Assembly (NCBI RefSeq): GCF_013607875.1
Contig: NZ_VDES01000002.1
Coordinates: 1,308,297 to 1,372,296, forward strand
Direction of reading: 5' to 3'
Length of the DNA: 64,000 nucleotides
DNA from: Blastomonas ursincola
Lineage (GTDB): Bacteria > Pseudomonadota > Alphaproteobacteria > Sphingomonadales > Sphingomonadaceae
How positions within the stretch are numbered: position 1 is the stretch's first letter; each line of letters begins with the position of its first letter. Below, in pieces: positions 53,555 through 62,075 of the stretch. The notes beneath the pieces are model-generated. The model saw only the letters and a program-made list of their open reading frames with translations, was not told where the DNA came from and searched no databases. A program made the translations under genes and the position numbers.

Positions 53555-54034
53555 TCAGCGGGGGGAGAGGGAGACGGCGCCGAGTTCGGTCTTGCCCGAG
53601 GCCTTGGCAGCGGCGCGTGTGGGGATGTCGAGCGGCAGCGAGACCAGCTCGCGTCCGCCATCCTCACGCGCGGCCTCGACGAACAGGGTGTACGAGCCGG
53701 GCTTGACGCTGGCGGGGATAGCGATGCGGTGTGCGCCCGGGGCGCGGGTTGCGCCGCTGACGCCATCTGCGGGCAGGTTGAGACTGCGTCCGCCCTTGCG
53801 CCACCAGGTGCGCAGATCGGCGAGCCATTTGGTGCCGGGTTCGGCGCCGCGTTTGTCGACATCGTACCATAGCGCCAGCGTTCGTGCCGGACCGCCGGCC
53901 TTTGGCTCGATCCACACCGCGACATAGGGCATATGATATTCGGCGACGTTGATGCGCGGAATGGTCACGGTCACGGTGCCGGCAATCGCGGGGGTAGCGG
54001 CCATGCTGACGGCGATGGCAATGGTCTTTTTCAT
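53555..54034 (-). CDS. DUF2271 periplasmic protein, predicted FMN carrier
   Basis: A 159-aa secreted protein. A Sec leader (MKKTIAIAVSMAATPAIAG) is followed by a small beta-sandwich-like domain (YVAVWIEPKAGGPARTLALW). DUF2271 proteins have this length and layout. The stretch DGVSGATRAPG (D90 to T96) matches the ApbE target consensus D-x-x-(S/T)-G-A-(S/T), where FMN is bound to the last Thr, here T96. With the PepSY membrane protein upstream (10 bp) and apbE in the same operon, it is likely a covalently flavinylated electron carrier handling electrons for extracytoplasmic reduction, perhaps of ferric iron. Confidence 0.82.
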   Translation of the reverse strand: MKKTIAIAVSMAATPAIAGTVTVTIPRINVAEYHMPYVAVWIEPKAGGPARTLALWYDVDKRGAEPGTKWLADLRTWWRKGGRSLNLPADGVSGATRAPGAHRIAIPASVKPGSYTLFVEAAREDGGRELVSLPLDIPTRAAAKASGKTELGAVSLSPR

Positions 54035-54044
54035 GGGCTTGGCC

Positions 54045-54815
54045 TCACAGGTGCATGAAAAACAGGATGATGATCAGCGGGAGCGCCGTGCCGAGCCCGA
54101 CCAGCGGCCAGGTCGACGGGCGATGGCGCGCGTGCAACTGCAGCAGCAGCAGTCCGGTAAAGGTGAAGACGACGCAGGCGACCGCGAGAATGTCGATCAG
54201 CCAGAACCAGGCGGTGCCGGTGTTGCGGCCCTTGTGCAGATCGTTGAAGAACGACACCCAGCCGCGGTCGGTGCGCTCGGCCTCGATTTTGCCGCTGGCC
54301 CTGTCGATGCTGATCCAGGCATCTCTGCCGGGGCCGGGCACCGCGACATAGACCTCGGCCTCGCTCCATTCGGCAGGCGCCGTTCCTGCATCGATGCCGA
54401 CGGTATCATCGAGCTCGGCGCGCAGGCTTTCGGGCAGGGGAGTGTTGCCCGATACCGGTGCCTCGCGCAGGCGCTCGATCAGCGATCCGGGGAGCTGTGC
54501 GGATTGGGTGACGACGATCGGCTCGGCTGCAATGCTCGACGCATGGTTGAGCGTGATCCCGGTGATCGCGAACACGAACATGCCCGCGAGCGAGATGGCC
54601 GCGCTGATCCAGTGCCAGCTGTGCAGTTGCTTCAACCAGAACTGCTTCGCCTTTTTGGGGTTTTGCGCGGCTTTCGATCGGAGCGGAGCAGGGCGGAGGG
54701 CAGCATTGCGCGGGTCAGACACGACAGCCGACTCTGACCGTGCAGTCGCTGCATCGCCAGCCTGCTGTTCGACAGCTGTGTCATGCGGCGCTGAACCGGA
54801 CGTCCCCAACGACAT
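54045..54815 (-). CDS. PepSY-associated membrane protein
   Basis: A 256-aa membrane protein. Three helices are evident: SWHWISAAISLAGMFVFAITG region (about 70-95), WFWLIDILAVACVVFTFTGL (20 residues, about 200) and the C-terminal WPLVGLGTALPLIIILFF. A periplasmic PepSY-like domain lies between the first two (VYVAVPGPGRDAWISIDRAS). His residues near the helix ends (LHSWHW, LNHASS, LHKGRN) could bind haem. The start at 54815 has GGGAAA upstream; a longer frame to 54893 is possible. It is the first gene of the flavin operon and shares a Fur-box-like promoter with the divergent siderophore receptor. Related proteins act as ferric-siderophore reductases. Confidence 0.82.
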   Translation of the reverse strand: MSLGTSGSAPHDTAVEQQAGDAATARSESAVVSDPRNAALRPAPLRSKAAQNPKKAKQFWLKQLHSWHWISAAISLAGMFVFAITGITLNHASSIAAEPIVVTQSAQLPGSLIERLREAPVSGNTPLPESLRAELDDTVGIDAGTAPAEWSEAEVYVAVPGPGRDAWISIDRASGKIEAERTDRGWVSFFNDLHKGRNTGTAWFWLIDILAVACVVFTFTGLLLLQLHARHRPSTWPLVGLGTALPLIIILFFMHL

Positions 54816-54902
54816 TGATCTTTCCCGAAGCTGATACGCCCCCCGAGCGGGCTTTCGACCCCAGCAACTGCGCAAACAGGCCTGTGCTGTCAAACGTTTT
54901 AA

Positions 54903-54917
54903 TGCGAATGAGAATCA
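54903..54917. promoter_or_regulatory. Fur-box-like site 1
   Basis: TGCGAATGAGAATCA, in a segment (AATGAGAATC) that closely resembles classical Fur boxes. It is in the gap between the PepSY operon (start 54815) and the siderophore receptor gene (start 55017), overlapping a TACAAT hexamer at 54923-54928 by proximity. It shares 11 of 15 positions with site 2. Confidence 0.55.
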
Positions 54918-55016
54918 ATTGATACAATTTGAGGCAAATCGCCACAAGTCGATTGACTCTGAGAACGAGTCGCAATAGCGGCGGCGCTCCATTCCATTCT
55001 CTCGGGGGAGAAACCG

Positions 55017-57416
55017 ATGACTTCTGCGAAAACCACTCCACCCCTGTTGGCGCTCAGCTGCGTCGGCGCGATCGCCTTTGCCGGGCCTGCCTGGGCGCAG
55101 GATGCTCAGCAAGGCCAGCGACTCGGCGGCATGACGGTGACCGACAGCGCGATCGAGGAGAGCGAGGTGAAGGTCGAGAAGGCGGATTCTCCCAAATATA
55201 CCGCGCCGCTGCTCGACACGCCGCAGACGATCACCGTGATCTCGTCCAAGAGCATCCAGCAGCAGAACCTGCTGACCCTGCGCGAGGTGTTGCAGAACGT
55301 GCCCGGCGTGACCTTCGGCGCGGGCGAAGGCGGCTTCGGCTATGGCGATCGCATCATCCTGCGCGGTCAGGATGCGAAGAACGACGTCACCATTGACGGC
55401 GTGCGCAGCTCCGCGTTCCAGAACCGCAACGAGACCTATAATATCGAGCAGATCGAGGTCACCAACGGCGCCAACAGCGTGTTCAGCGGCGGCGGATCGG
55501 TTGCGGGCAATATCAACCTCGTCACCAAGAAGCCGCTGGGCACCGACCAGACCGTGGTCCAGGCCGGGATCGGCACCGACAACTACTATCGCGCGACGGT
55601 CGACATGAACCAGCGCCTGTCGGACCTGGTCGCGGTGCGCCTCAACGCGGTCTATCACGAGAATGACGTGCCGGGCCGCGATGTCGAATTCTACAAGCGT
55701 TGGGGTATCGCGCCCGCCATCACCATCGGTGTCGATAGCCCCACCAGTCTGACGCTGCAGGCCGAGCATCTCGACGACAAGGGTATGCCGCAATACGGCC
55801 TGCGCTATTACGCCAATCTCGGCGGATTTCTCGACGATTTCGACCGTTCGGGCTATTACGGCTTTGCCAATCTCGATCGGCAGAATGCCAAGACCGACGC
55901 GCTGCAGGCGATCTTCAGCCACCAGTTTTCGGACGGCGTCTCGGTGCGCAATCTCACGCGCTACGAGCGGGTCAATCAGGACACCGTCACCAGCCAGCCG
56001 ACGGGCACCTTCTGCCTCGCTTCGACCGGGTTGCAGCCGGGCACGTTCGCGGTTCCCTCGATCCAGGCCGCATGTCCTGCCAACGTCCCGCGCGGCTATT
56101 ACCTGCCCACCGGCGGGCGCGGCGTGCAGCGCCACATCATCAACGACACCTTCTACAACCAGCTCGATTTCAGTGCCGAGTTCAGCACCGGCGGCATCGA
56201 GCATTCGCTCGTCGTCGGCGGATCCTATCTGCAGGAGGACTATCGCCAGACCAACGGTGTCCTGCCGCGCAATCCCGATGGCAGCACGCCGGCCTTCGCG
56301 CTGGTCAACATCGCCAATCCGGGTCAGGTGGTGCAGGGGCCTGCGGGCTTCACCTATGGCAGCAACGTCTATACCGGCCCGGTCAACTATATCCTCACCG
56401 CGCAAAACCGCGGCGACCGCCGGGTGATCGCGGGCTATCTGTTCGACACGGTCAAGTTCGGCGAGATGTTCGAGATCAACGGCGGCCTTCGCTACGAGAA
56501 TGCGCGCGGATCGAACACCACGCTTTCCTACGTCACCTCGGGTGCGACGCTGGGCCAGATCAGCGCGGCGACGGGTCCGTTCGTCAACGAGGACAATCTG
56601 TTCAGCTATCGCATCGGCGCGGTGTTCAAGCCGAGCGAGAATACCAGCCTGTACATCGCGACGGGCAATTCGAAAAACCCTTCGCAGGCGGCCGTCGACG
56701 GGGCTTGCACCGCCAACAATTGCAATCTCGCGCCCGAAACCACGAAGAACTACGAGATTGGGGCGAAGGCCGATCTGTTCGACAAGAAGCTGCTGGTGAG
56801 CATCGCGCTGTTCCGCAACGACCGCAACAGCATCCGGCTCAATTCGAACGATCCGATCTTCCCCGAGCAGAGGCTTGACGGGCGGCAGCGGGTGCAGGGC
56901 ATATCGTTCGGCGCGTCGGGCAATATCACAGAGAACTGGACCATTTCCGCCAATTACATGTATCTCGAGTCGGAGGTTCTGCAGGGCGTGTCCGATTTCT
57001 GCCTCGCCAACCCGGGGGCGGCGAATTGCGGCAACAGCGCCGCCTTTCCGGACCCGAGCCGCGGATCGCAGCTGCAGAACACGCCGCGCCATTCGGGCAG
57101 CGTGTTCACCAGCTACCGCTTCGATTTCGGTCTCGAGCTCGGCTATGGCATCAACTATCAGGGCAAGTTCCTGCTGAGCTTCCCGACCGTGGCCGAACTT
57201 ACAGCCAACACCTACACGCCCTATTTCGTGCCGAGCTATACCATCCACCGGTTCATGGCGTCCTACCCGATCACCGATCGCCTGATGGCACAGGTCAACG
57301 TGCAGAATTTCACCAACGAGAAATATCTCACGACGGTGCGCAACCAGCTGGGGGGTAGCTGGGCCCAGCCTGGACCGACCCGCCAGGCGGTGTTCAGTCT
57401 GAGCTACAGCTTCTGA
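55017..57416 (+). CDS. TonB-dependent siderophore receptor (Fiu/catecholate type)
   Basis: A 799-aa outer-membrane receptor. Leader (ALSCVGAIAFAGPAWAQ), then a plug with siderophore-receptor motifs: LDTPQTITVISSKSIQQQN (19 residues), LREVLQNVPGVTFGAGEGG, IILRGQDAKNDVTIDGVR and VFSGGGSVAGNINLVTKKP. The barrel ends on VFSLSYSF. The pattern matches catecholate receptors of the Fiu group, which carry ferric-catechol complexes. The gene is followed by a strong hairpin, tonB and a piuC-like gene, an arrangement common in Fiu-type loci. A Fur-box-like site lies upstream. Confidence 0.9.
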   Translation: MTSAKTTPPLLALSCVGAIAFAGPAWAQDAQQGQRLGGMTVTDSAIEESEVKVEKADSPKYTAPLLDTPQTITVISSKSIQQQNLLTLREVLQNVPGVTFGAGEGGFGYGDRIILRGQDAKNDVTIDGVRSSAFQNRNETYNIEQIEVTNGANSVFSGGGSVAGNINLVTKKPLGTDQTVVQAGIGTDNYYRATVDMNQRLSDLVAVRLNAVYHENDVPGRDVEFYKRWGIAPAITIGVDSPTSLTLQAEHLDDKGMPQYGLRYYANLGGFLDDFDRSGYYGFANLDRQNAKTDALQAIFSHQFSDGVSVRNLTRYERVNQDTVTSQPTGTFCLASTGLQPGTFAVPSIQAACPANVPRGYYLPTGGRGVQRHIINDTFYNQLDFSAEFSTGGIEHSLVVGGSYLQEDYRQTNGVLPRNPDGSTPAFALVNIANPGQVVQGPAGFTYGSNVYTGPVNYILTAQNRGDRRVIAGYLFDTVKFGEMFEINGGLRYENARGSNTTLSYVTSGATLGQISAATGPFVNEDNLFSYRIGAVFKPSENTSLYIATGNSKNPSQAAVDGACTANNCNLAPETTKNYEIGAKADLFDKKLLVSIALFRNDRNSIRLNSNDPIFPEQRLDGRQRVQGISFGASGNITENWTISANYMYLESEVLQGVSDFCLANPGAANCGNSAAFPDPSRGSQLQNTPRHSGSVFTSYRFDFGLELGYGINYQGKFLLSFPTVAELTANTYTPYFVPSYTIHRFMASYPITDRLMAQVNVQNFTNEKYLTTVRNQLGGSWAQPGPTRQAVFSLSYSF

Positions 57417-57424
57417 CCCTGCAT

Positions 57425-57462
57425 CCCGGGCTGCGCCGAGCTAAGGGTCGGTGCAGCCCGGG
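57425..57462 (+). terminator. Hairpin terminator after the siderophore receptor gene
   Basis: CCCGGGCTGCGCCGA (57425-57439) pairs with TCGGTGCAGCCCGGG (57448-57462): 15 base pairs including one G-U, with an 8-base loop. There is no strong T-run. It isolates the receptor gene from tonB. Confidence 0.7.
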
Positions 57463-57519
57463 CGCTATTGACGTTCGAAGGCGCGCTTGGGGCTGGCAAT
57501 CGCATGCTTGATCGTATAT

Positions 57520-57534
57520 TGCGAGTCAGTTTCA
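57520..57534. promoter_or_regulatory. Fur-box-like site 2
   Basis: TGCGAGTCAGTTTCA lies 36 bp before the tonB start codon and matches site 1 at 11 of 15 positions, including the TGCGA start and TCA end. Confidence 0.4.
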
Positions 57535-57570
57535 AGATTACGTGGCCTAGCCAGGGGATGGGGCGGTTCG

Positions 57571-58350
57571 ATGCTGGAAGCCCAGAGCTTTTCTTCGACG
57601 ACGAGTGCAGGCGCATGTGCGCTGGCTGCAACTTGGACTGAGCCCGGGCACGCAAGCCGCGCCGCACCGACTGAGCCCGCATATGTTCCGGCGGGGCGCT
57701 ATGGCGAGGGGCGGCAATCCCGGCTGCCAGCCATTCTCATCGCGATCGCGGTGCACGCGCTGCTCGCGATGGCGCTGGCAGGGCTTGGCTATCGTGTGGT
57801 CAAGACCCGGGAGGACAGCCTCATCGCTGTCAACCTGGCCCCGCCACCACCGCCGCCCAGTCCCTCCAAGCCGGCCCCGCCCGAAAGCCAGACGTTGCAG
57901 ACCAGCGTCCAGCCGGCGCCTGTGACGGTTCCCGCTCCGGTCCCGCGCCCTGTCGTTGCCATGGTGCCGACTTCTGCACCGTCGGTCCCGGTCATGGCGA
58001 TCGCGGCCCCGCCCGCGCTGGTATCGGCCCCGGCACCCGCGCCGCCGGCTCCTCCCGCCACCGTGACATCGGATGCGCTGGGCACCAGAATGATCTCGGG
58101 CGCGCCGCCGCGCTATCCGGTCGAAAGCCGCCGCAAGAAGGAACAGGGCACGGTCGAACTGGCGCTGGTGCTGGGGCTCGACGGCAGGGTCGAGACCATT
58201 TCGATCGCCAGCAGCAGCGGATTTGCCCGGCTCGATCAGGCCGCGCTCGAGGCGGTACGCCGCTGGCGCTGGGCGCCCACGCTGCGTGACGGCGCACCGG
58301 TCAAGGTGCGCGGAACGGTCGAAATTCCCTTCGTCCTCAACAATTTGTGA
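57571..58350 (+). CDS. tonB: Energy transducer TonB
   Basis: A 259-aa TonB. One N-terminal helix (AILIAIAVHALLAMALAG, about 52-70) contains the conserved His of the transmembrane Ser-His motif region. A periplasmic Pro/Ala-rich spacer follows (about 85-175; PPPPPPSPSKPAPPES and repeats). The C-terminal domain has GAPPRYPVESRRKKEQGTVE (20 residues) and LDQAALEAVRRWRWAPTLRDG-like sequence (AALEAVRRWRW), which contacts TonB boxes. The start at 57571 is preferred; the frame is open to 57487. It supplies proton-motive energy to the receptors on either side. No exbB/exbD is in the window. Confidence 0.92.
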   Translation: MLEAQSFSSTTSAGACALAATWTEPGHASRAAPTEPAYVPAGRYGEGRQSRLPAILIAIAVHALLAMALAGLGYRVVKTREDSLIAVNLAPPPPPPSPSKPAPPESQTLQTSVQPAPVTVPAPVPRPVVAMVPTSAPSVPVMAIAAPPALVSAPAPAPPAPPATVTSDALGTRMISGAPPRYPVESRRKKEQGTVELALVLGLDGRVETISIASSSGFARLDQAALEAVRRWRWAPTLRDGAPVKVRGTVEIPFVLNNL

Positions 58351-58359
58351 AAGACTTCG

Positions 58360-59043
58360 ATGCTGCTTCCGCTTCACGCCCTGCTATCGCAGGAGGAGGT
58401 CGCCCGGCTGCGCGCGCTGATCGAGCAGGCCGACTGGGTCGATGGCAATGCCACGAGCGGCCATCAGGCCAGGCTGGTGAAGAACAATCTGCAATTGCCC
58501 GAGGACAGCCCCGAGGCGCAGCAGGGCGGACAGATCGTGCTCGCCGCGCTCGCACGCCATGCCGGGTTCATCGCCGCAGCGCTGCCGGTGAAGATCTATC
58601 CGCCACTGTTCAACAGCTATGCCGGCGGCCAGGCGCTGGGGCTGCATGTCGACAATGCCGTGCGTCCGCTGCCGCGCGGGGGAACCAGCGTGCGCTGCGA
58701 CCTGTCGATGACAGTCTTCCTCGAACAACCGGATCGCTATGATGGCGGGGAACTCACCATCGAGACGGCATTCGGCGTGCAGCAGGTGAAGCTGGGGGCG
58801 GGGGATGCCGTGCTCTACCCGGCAGGCTCGCTGCATCGGGTGGAGCCGGTCACGCGCGGGCGCAGGCTGGCGAGCTTCTTCTGGATCCAGTCGATGGTGC
58901 GCGATCATGAGGCGCGCTCGGCGCTGCTCGATCTCGACCAGTCGATCCAGCAGCTTTCGGGCGATCTCGGCGAGGGCCATGCTGGGTTGATCAAGCTGAC
59001 CGGCCTGTATCACAATCTGCTGCGCCGCTGGACCGACGTCTGA
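58360..59043 (+). CDS. PiuC-like Fe(II)/2-oxoglutarate hydroxylase (PKHD type)
   Basis: A 227-aa dioxygenase. The iron ligands are H96 and D98 (GLHVDNA) and H159 (GSLHRVEP); the 2-oxoglutarate Arg is R169. The opening LLPLHALLSQEEVARLRALI (20 residues) and FFWIQSMVRDHEARS near the end are typical of the PiuC/YbiX group. These genes often neighbour Fiu-type siderophore receptors, where their role is unclear. It starts 9 bp after tonB, so the two are co-transcribed. Confidence 0.9.
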   Translation: MLLPLHALLSQEEVARLRALIEQADWVDGNATSGHQARLVKNNLQLPEDSPEAQQGGQIVLAALARHAGFIAAALPVKIYPPLFNSYAGGQALGLHVDNAVRPLPRGGTSVRCDLSMTVFLEQPDRYDGGELTIETAFGVQQVKLGAGDAVLYPAGSLHRVEPVTRGRRLASFFWIQSMVRDHEARSALLDLDQSIQQLSGDLGEGHAGLIKLTGLYHNLLRRWTDV

Positions 59044-59120
59044 GAGCGGCCAGCTTAGGCCCCGATGCCGTATGTGATCGCCAGCTGAGCAGGTGCAGCA
59101 AAACGCACTTGACCTGAATA

Positions 59121-59135
59121 TGATATAATATATCA
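59121..59135. promoter_or_regulatory. Fur-box-like site 3 (perfect 7-1-7 palindrome)
   Basis: TGATATA, A, TATATCA is a perfect 7-1-7 dyad close to the Fur consensus (TGATAAT-n-ATTATCA). It lies about 60 bp before the receptor start at 59196 and covers a TATAAT hexamer, a good position for repression. Confidence 0.6.
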
Positions 59136-59195
59136 CGCGCTCCAATTTGCCGCTCCCGGGGGGGATGCGGCGTTCTGTTGGGGGTACGCACCGTC

Positions 59196-61343
59196 ATGTC
59201 ACGTTTCGCTTTTGGCCTGGTTTCGCTGCTGCTGGCGGGAACCGCGAGCCTGCCCGGCACCGCCTGGGCCGATGAAGAACAGCCCGGCGATGCGCTCGAA
59301 GCCGAGGGCAACATCATCGTCACCGGCCAGCGCCAGGCCTATCGTGGCGATTTCACGCTGCGCGAGACCCCGCAGGCGATCACCCAGATCGGGCAGGAGC
59401 AGATCGACGCCAACAATCTGACGCGGCTCACCGATGCACTCGATCTTTCGGCCTCGGTCGCGCGGCAGAACAATTTCGGCGGGCTGTGGGATGCCTATGC
59501 CGTGCGCGGCTTTGCCGGGGACGAGAACTTGCCCTCGGGCTATCTGGTCAACGGGTTCAACGGGGGGCGCGGCTTTGGCGGGACGCGCGATGTCGCGGGC
59601 GTCGAGCGGATCGAGATCCTGAAGGGCCCCAATGCGGCCTTGTTCGGCCGCGGTGAGCCGGGCGGTACGGTCAATATCGTCACCAAGCGCGCTGATTTCG
59701 ATAATCGTGGCCGGATCAACGTCCAGGCGGGCAGCTTCGATCGCCGCCGGGCCGATGCCGATGTCAACATCGCGGTCGGCGACGTGGCGGCGGTGCGCCT
59801 GATCGGTTTTTACGAGAAGTCGGACAGCTTCCGCCGCACCGTGGGATCGGAGCGGGTCGGCTTCCTGCCCTCGTTCCTGCTCAAGCTTGGCGAGAATACG
59901 ACCGTCAGCTACGATCTGGAACTGACCCGCCAAGAGGCCGATTTTGATCGCGGCACCGTGGCGATTGGCGGCGTGCTGGGCCGGGTGTCGCGCCGCGACT
60001 TTTTCGGCGAACCGGGCGATGGGCCGATCGAGGCGGATGCGACCGGGCATCAGGTGCAGCTCGACCACAAGTTCAGCGAGGACTGGAGCCTGCTGATCGG
60101 CACCCAGTATCGCGAGACCCGGCTCGAGGGCTTTTCGACCGAGGCCGAGCTTGCCACCGGCCGCCAGCGGCTCTTCCGCGACGGCCGCTCGCTCTCGCGC
60201 CAGCGCCGCTTCCGCCTGTACGAGGGCGAGCATTTCGTGGTGCGCGGTGAGATCGCTGGACGCTTCGCGACGGACGGCCTGACGCATCGTGTTCTGCTGG
60301 GCGTCGATTATGACGAGTTCGACAACAGCCAGCTTTTCCTCCGCTTCCGTCCGCCCTCGATCGGCGCTGCGACCACTGCGCTGGCGAGCAACGATATCGA
60401 TGTGTTCAACCCGGTCTATGGCCGCTTCCCGCTGCCCGCACCGGGGCCGCAGACCAACCGGCTCGATCAGCAGCGCGCGGTTGGCGCCTATGTGCAGGAC
60501 CAGATCAGCATCACCGATTCGCTGCAGATTCGCCTGGGCGGGCGTTTCGACGACATTACCGTGGAGAGCCTCAACCGGGCGAACAACACTGCTGCCAGCC
60601 GCAGCTACAACCGGTTCAGCCCGCAGGCGGGGATCGTCTATACCGCATCGTCGGCCGTCTCGTTCTACGCCGCCTATGGCGAGGGCTTCCGCGCCAATCT
60701 GGGCGCGACGGCGGCAGGCACGTTGTTCGATCCGGAAACCAGCAAGTCGGCAGAAATCGGCGCGAAATTCGGACTTTTCGACGATGCGCTGCAGGGCACG
60801 GTCTCGCTGTTCACGCTTTCCAAGTCGAACGTGCTCGCGGCGGATCCGGCCAATCCCGGCTTCTCGCTACCGATCGGCAAGGCACGCAGCCGTGGCCTCG
60901 AAGTCGATCTGATGGGCAAGCTGCCCGGCGATATCGATCTGTGGTTCTCTTATGCCTATGTCGATGCCGAAGCGCGGGAGGATGTTGCCGATCTCAATTT
61001 CGGCCTGCCCATCCGGCGTGGCGACCGCCTGATCAACATTCCGCGCCACACGGTCAGCCTGCAAGCGTCGCGCGCCTTCGATATCGGCGACACGAAACTG
61101 ACGGTCGGTGGCGGCGTGCAGCATGTCGGAACGCGTCTGGGCGAGACCGGCACAGCGTTCGAATTGCCCGATTACACGCTGGTCCGCCTGTTCGCTGCGT
61201 GGAAGGTCATTGAAAATGTGGAAATTTTCGCTGACGTCACGAATTTGTTTGATACAGTATACTATACCAACAGCTTCGCTCAGCTCTGGGTCCAGCCTGG
61301 GACGCCGCGAGCAGCGTCGGTGGCGCTGAGATTGTCGTTCTAA
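59196..61343 (+). CDS. TonB-dependent siderophore-type receptor
   Basis: A 715-aa receptor. Leader (GLVSLLLAGTASLPGTAWA), TonB-box region NIIVTGQR, then a plug with RETPQAITQIGQEQIDANN (19 residues), YAVRGFAGDENLPSGYLVNG and VERIEILKGPNAALFGRGEP, and a barrel that ends on VALRLSF. It belongs to the FhuA/FpvA-like siderophore group. The ATG at 59196 gives a clean leader; a TTG at 59178 is in frame. A perfect 7-1-7 Fur-like palindrome precedes it. The ABC transporter genes start 12 bp after its stop, so receptor and ABC system are one operon. Confidence 0.9.
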   Translation: MSRFAFGLVSLLLAGTASLPGTAWADEEQPGDALEAEGNIIVTGQRQAYRGDFTLRETPQAITQIGQEQIDANNLTRLTDALDLSASVARQNNFGGLWDAYAVRGFAGDENLPSGYLVNGFNGGRGFGGTRDVAGVERIEILKGPNAALFGRGEPGGTVNIVTKRADFDNRGRINVQAGSFDRRRADADVNIAVGDVAAVRLIGFYEKSDSFRRTVGSERVGFLPSFLLKLGENTTVSYDLELTRQEADFDRGTVAIGGVLGRVSRRDFFGEPGDGPIEADATGHQVQLDHKFSEDWSLLIGTQYRETRLEGFSTEAELATGRQRLFRDGRSLSRQRRFRLYEGEHFVVRGEIAGRFATDGLTHRVLLGVDYDEFDNSQLFLRFRPPSIGAATTALASNDIDVFNPVYGRFPLPAPGPQTNRLDQQRAVGAYVQDQISITDSLQIRLGGRFDDITVESLNRANNTAASRSYNRFSPQAGIVYTASSAVSFYAAYGEGFRANLGATAAGTLFDPETSKSAEIGAKFGLFDDALQGTVSLFTLSKSNVLAADPANPGFSLPIGKARSRGLEVDLMGKLPGDIDLWFSYAYVDAEAREDVADLNFGLPIRRGDRLINIPRHTVSLQASRAFDIGDTKLTVGGGVQHVGTRLGETGTAFELPDYTLVRLFAAWKVIENVEIFADVTNLFDTVYYTNSFAQLWVQPGTPRAASVALRLSF

Positions 61344-61355
61344 AGGGTAGTTTCC

Positions 61356-62075
61356 ATGTCCAACCCCGTACTGGTGATCGACCAGCTCGTCGTCGAGCGT
61401 GGCGGAAGGCGCATCGTCAACGGTCTTTCCCTGACTCTGGCGGCAGGCGAAATCTATGCGCTGCTCGGGGGGAACGGCGCGGGCAAGTCGACGACGCTGT
61501 TTGCCATCCTCGGCTTTCTCGCCCGCTCGGGCGGCGTGCTCACCATCGGCGGACAGGACCCGGCCAATGCCATCGACGCGGTACGTGCGCAGATCGCCTA
61601 TCTACCGGAAAACGTGGCGCTCTATGACCATCTGACTGCGCGAGAGAATGTCGACTATCTGCTCAAGATCGCCGACTGCCGCCGCAGCCGGGACGAGATC
61701 GAGGCCGCGTTCCAGTCGGTGGGTCTGGCCGCCCGCGCCTGGGACCAGCGCGCGGGGAGCTTTTCAAAGGGCATGCGGCAGAAGACTGCAATCGCGCTTG
61801 CCATGCTGCGCGATACTCCGCTGCTTCTGCTCGACGAGCCGACATCGGGGCTCGACCCTGCAGCTTCGGCCGATTTCCACGCGCTGCTCGAAACGCTCGC
61901 GGCGCGTGGCGTGGCGGTGCTGATGGTCACGCACGACCTGCTTGGTGCAGCGGACACTGCGGACCGGATCGGGCTGATCTCCGAAGGCAGGATCGCCAGC
62001 GAATGGTCGGCGGGGAGCGCCGAACCGCGCTTCGACCTCAACGCCCTGCACGATGGCTTCGCGAGGGTGCGATGA
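61356..62075 (+). CDS. ABC transporter ATP-binding protein
   Basis: A 239-aa ATPase of the ABC-2 class. Walker A is GGNGAGKST, the signature is GSFSKGMRQKT, Walker B is LLLLDEPTSGLD and the H-loop MVTHDLL. The D-loop Ser-Gly-Leu-Asp and the KGMRQK variant of the signature are typical of CcmA/NosF-like exporters rather than importers. It lies 12 bp after the receptor gene and overlaps the permease gene by 4 bp (ATGA), so all are co-expressed. Confidence 0.92.
   Translation: MSNPVLVIDQLVVERGGRRIVNGLSLTLAAGEIYALLGGNGAGKSTTLFAILGFLARSGGVLTIGGQDPANAIDAVRAQIAYLPENVALYDHLTARENVDYLLKIADCRRSRDEIEAAFQSVGLAARAWDQRAGSFSKGMRQKTAIALAMLRDTPLLLLDEPTSGLDPAASADFHALLETLAARGVAVLMVTHDLLGAADTADRIGLISEGRIASEWSAGSAEPRFDLNALHDGFARVR

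Noticed and set aside
59109-59129. TTGACC with TATAAT as a sigma70 promoter before the receptor gene
   Set aside because: The hexamers are only 9 bases apart, too close for a sigma70 promoter; the TATAAT is better read as part of the Fur-like palindrome.
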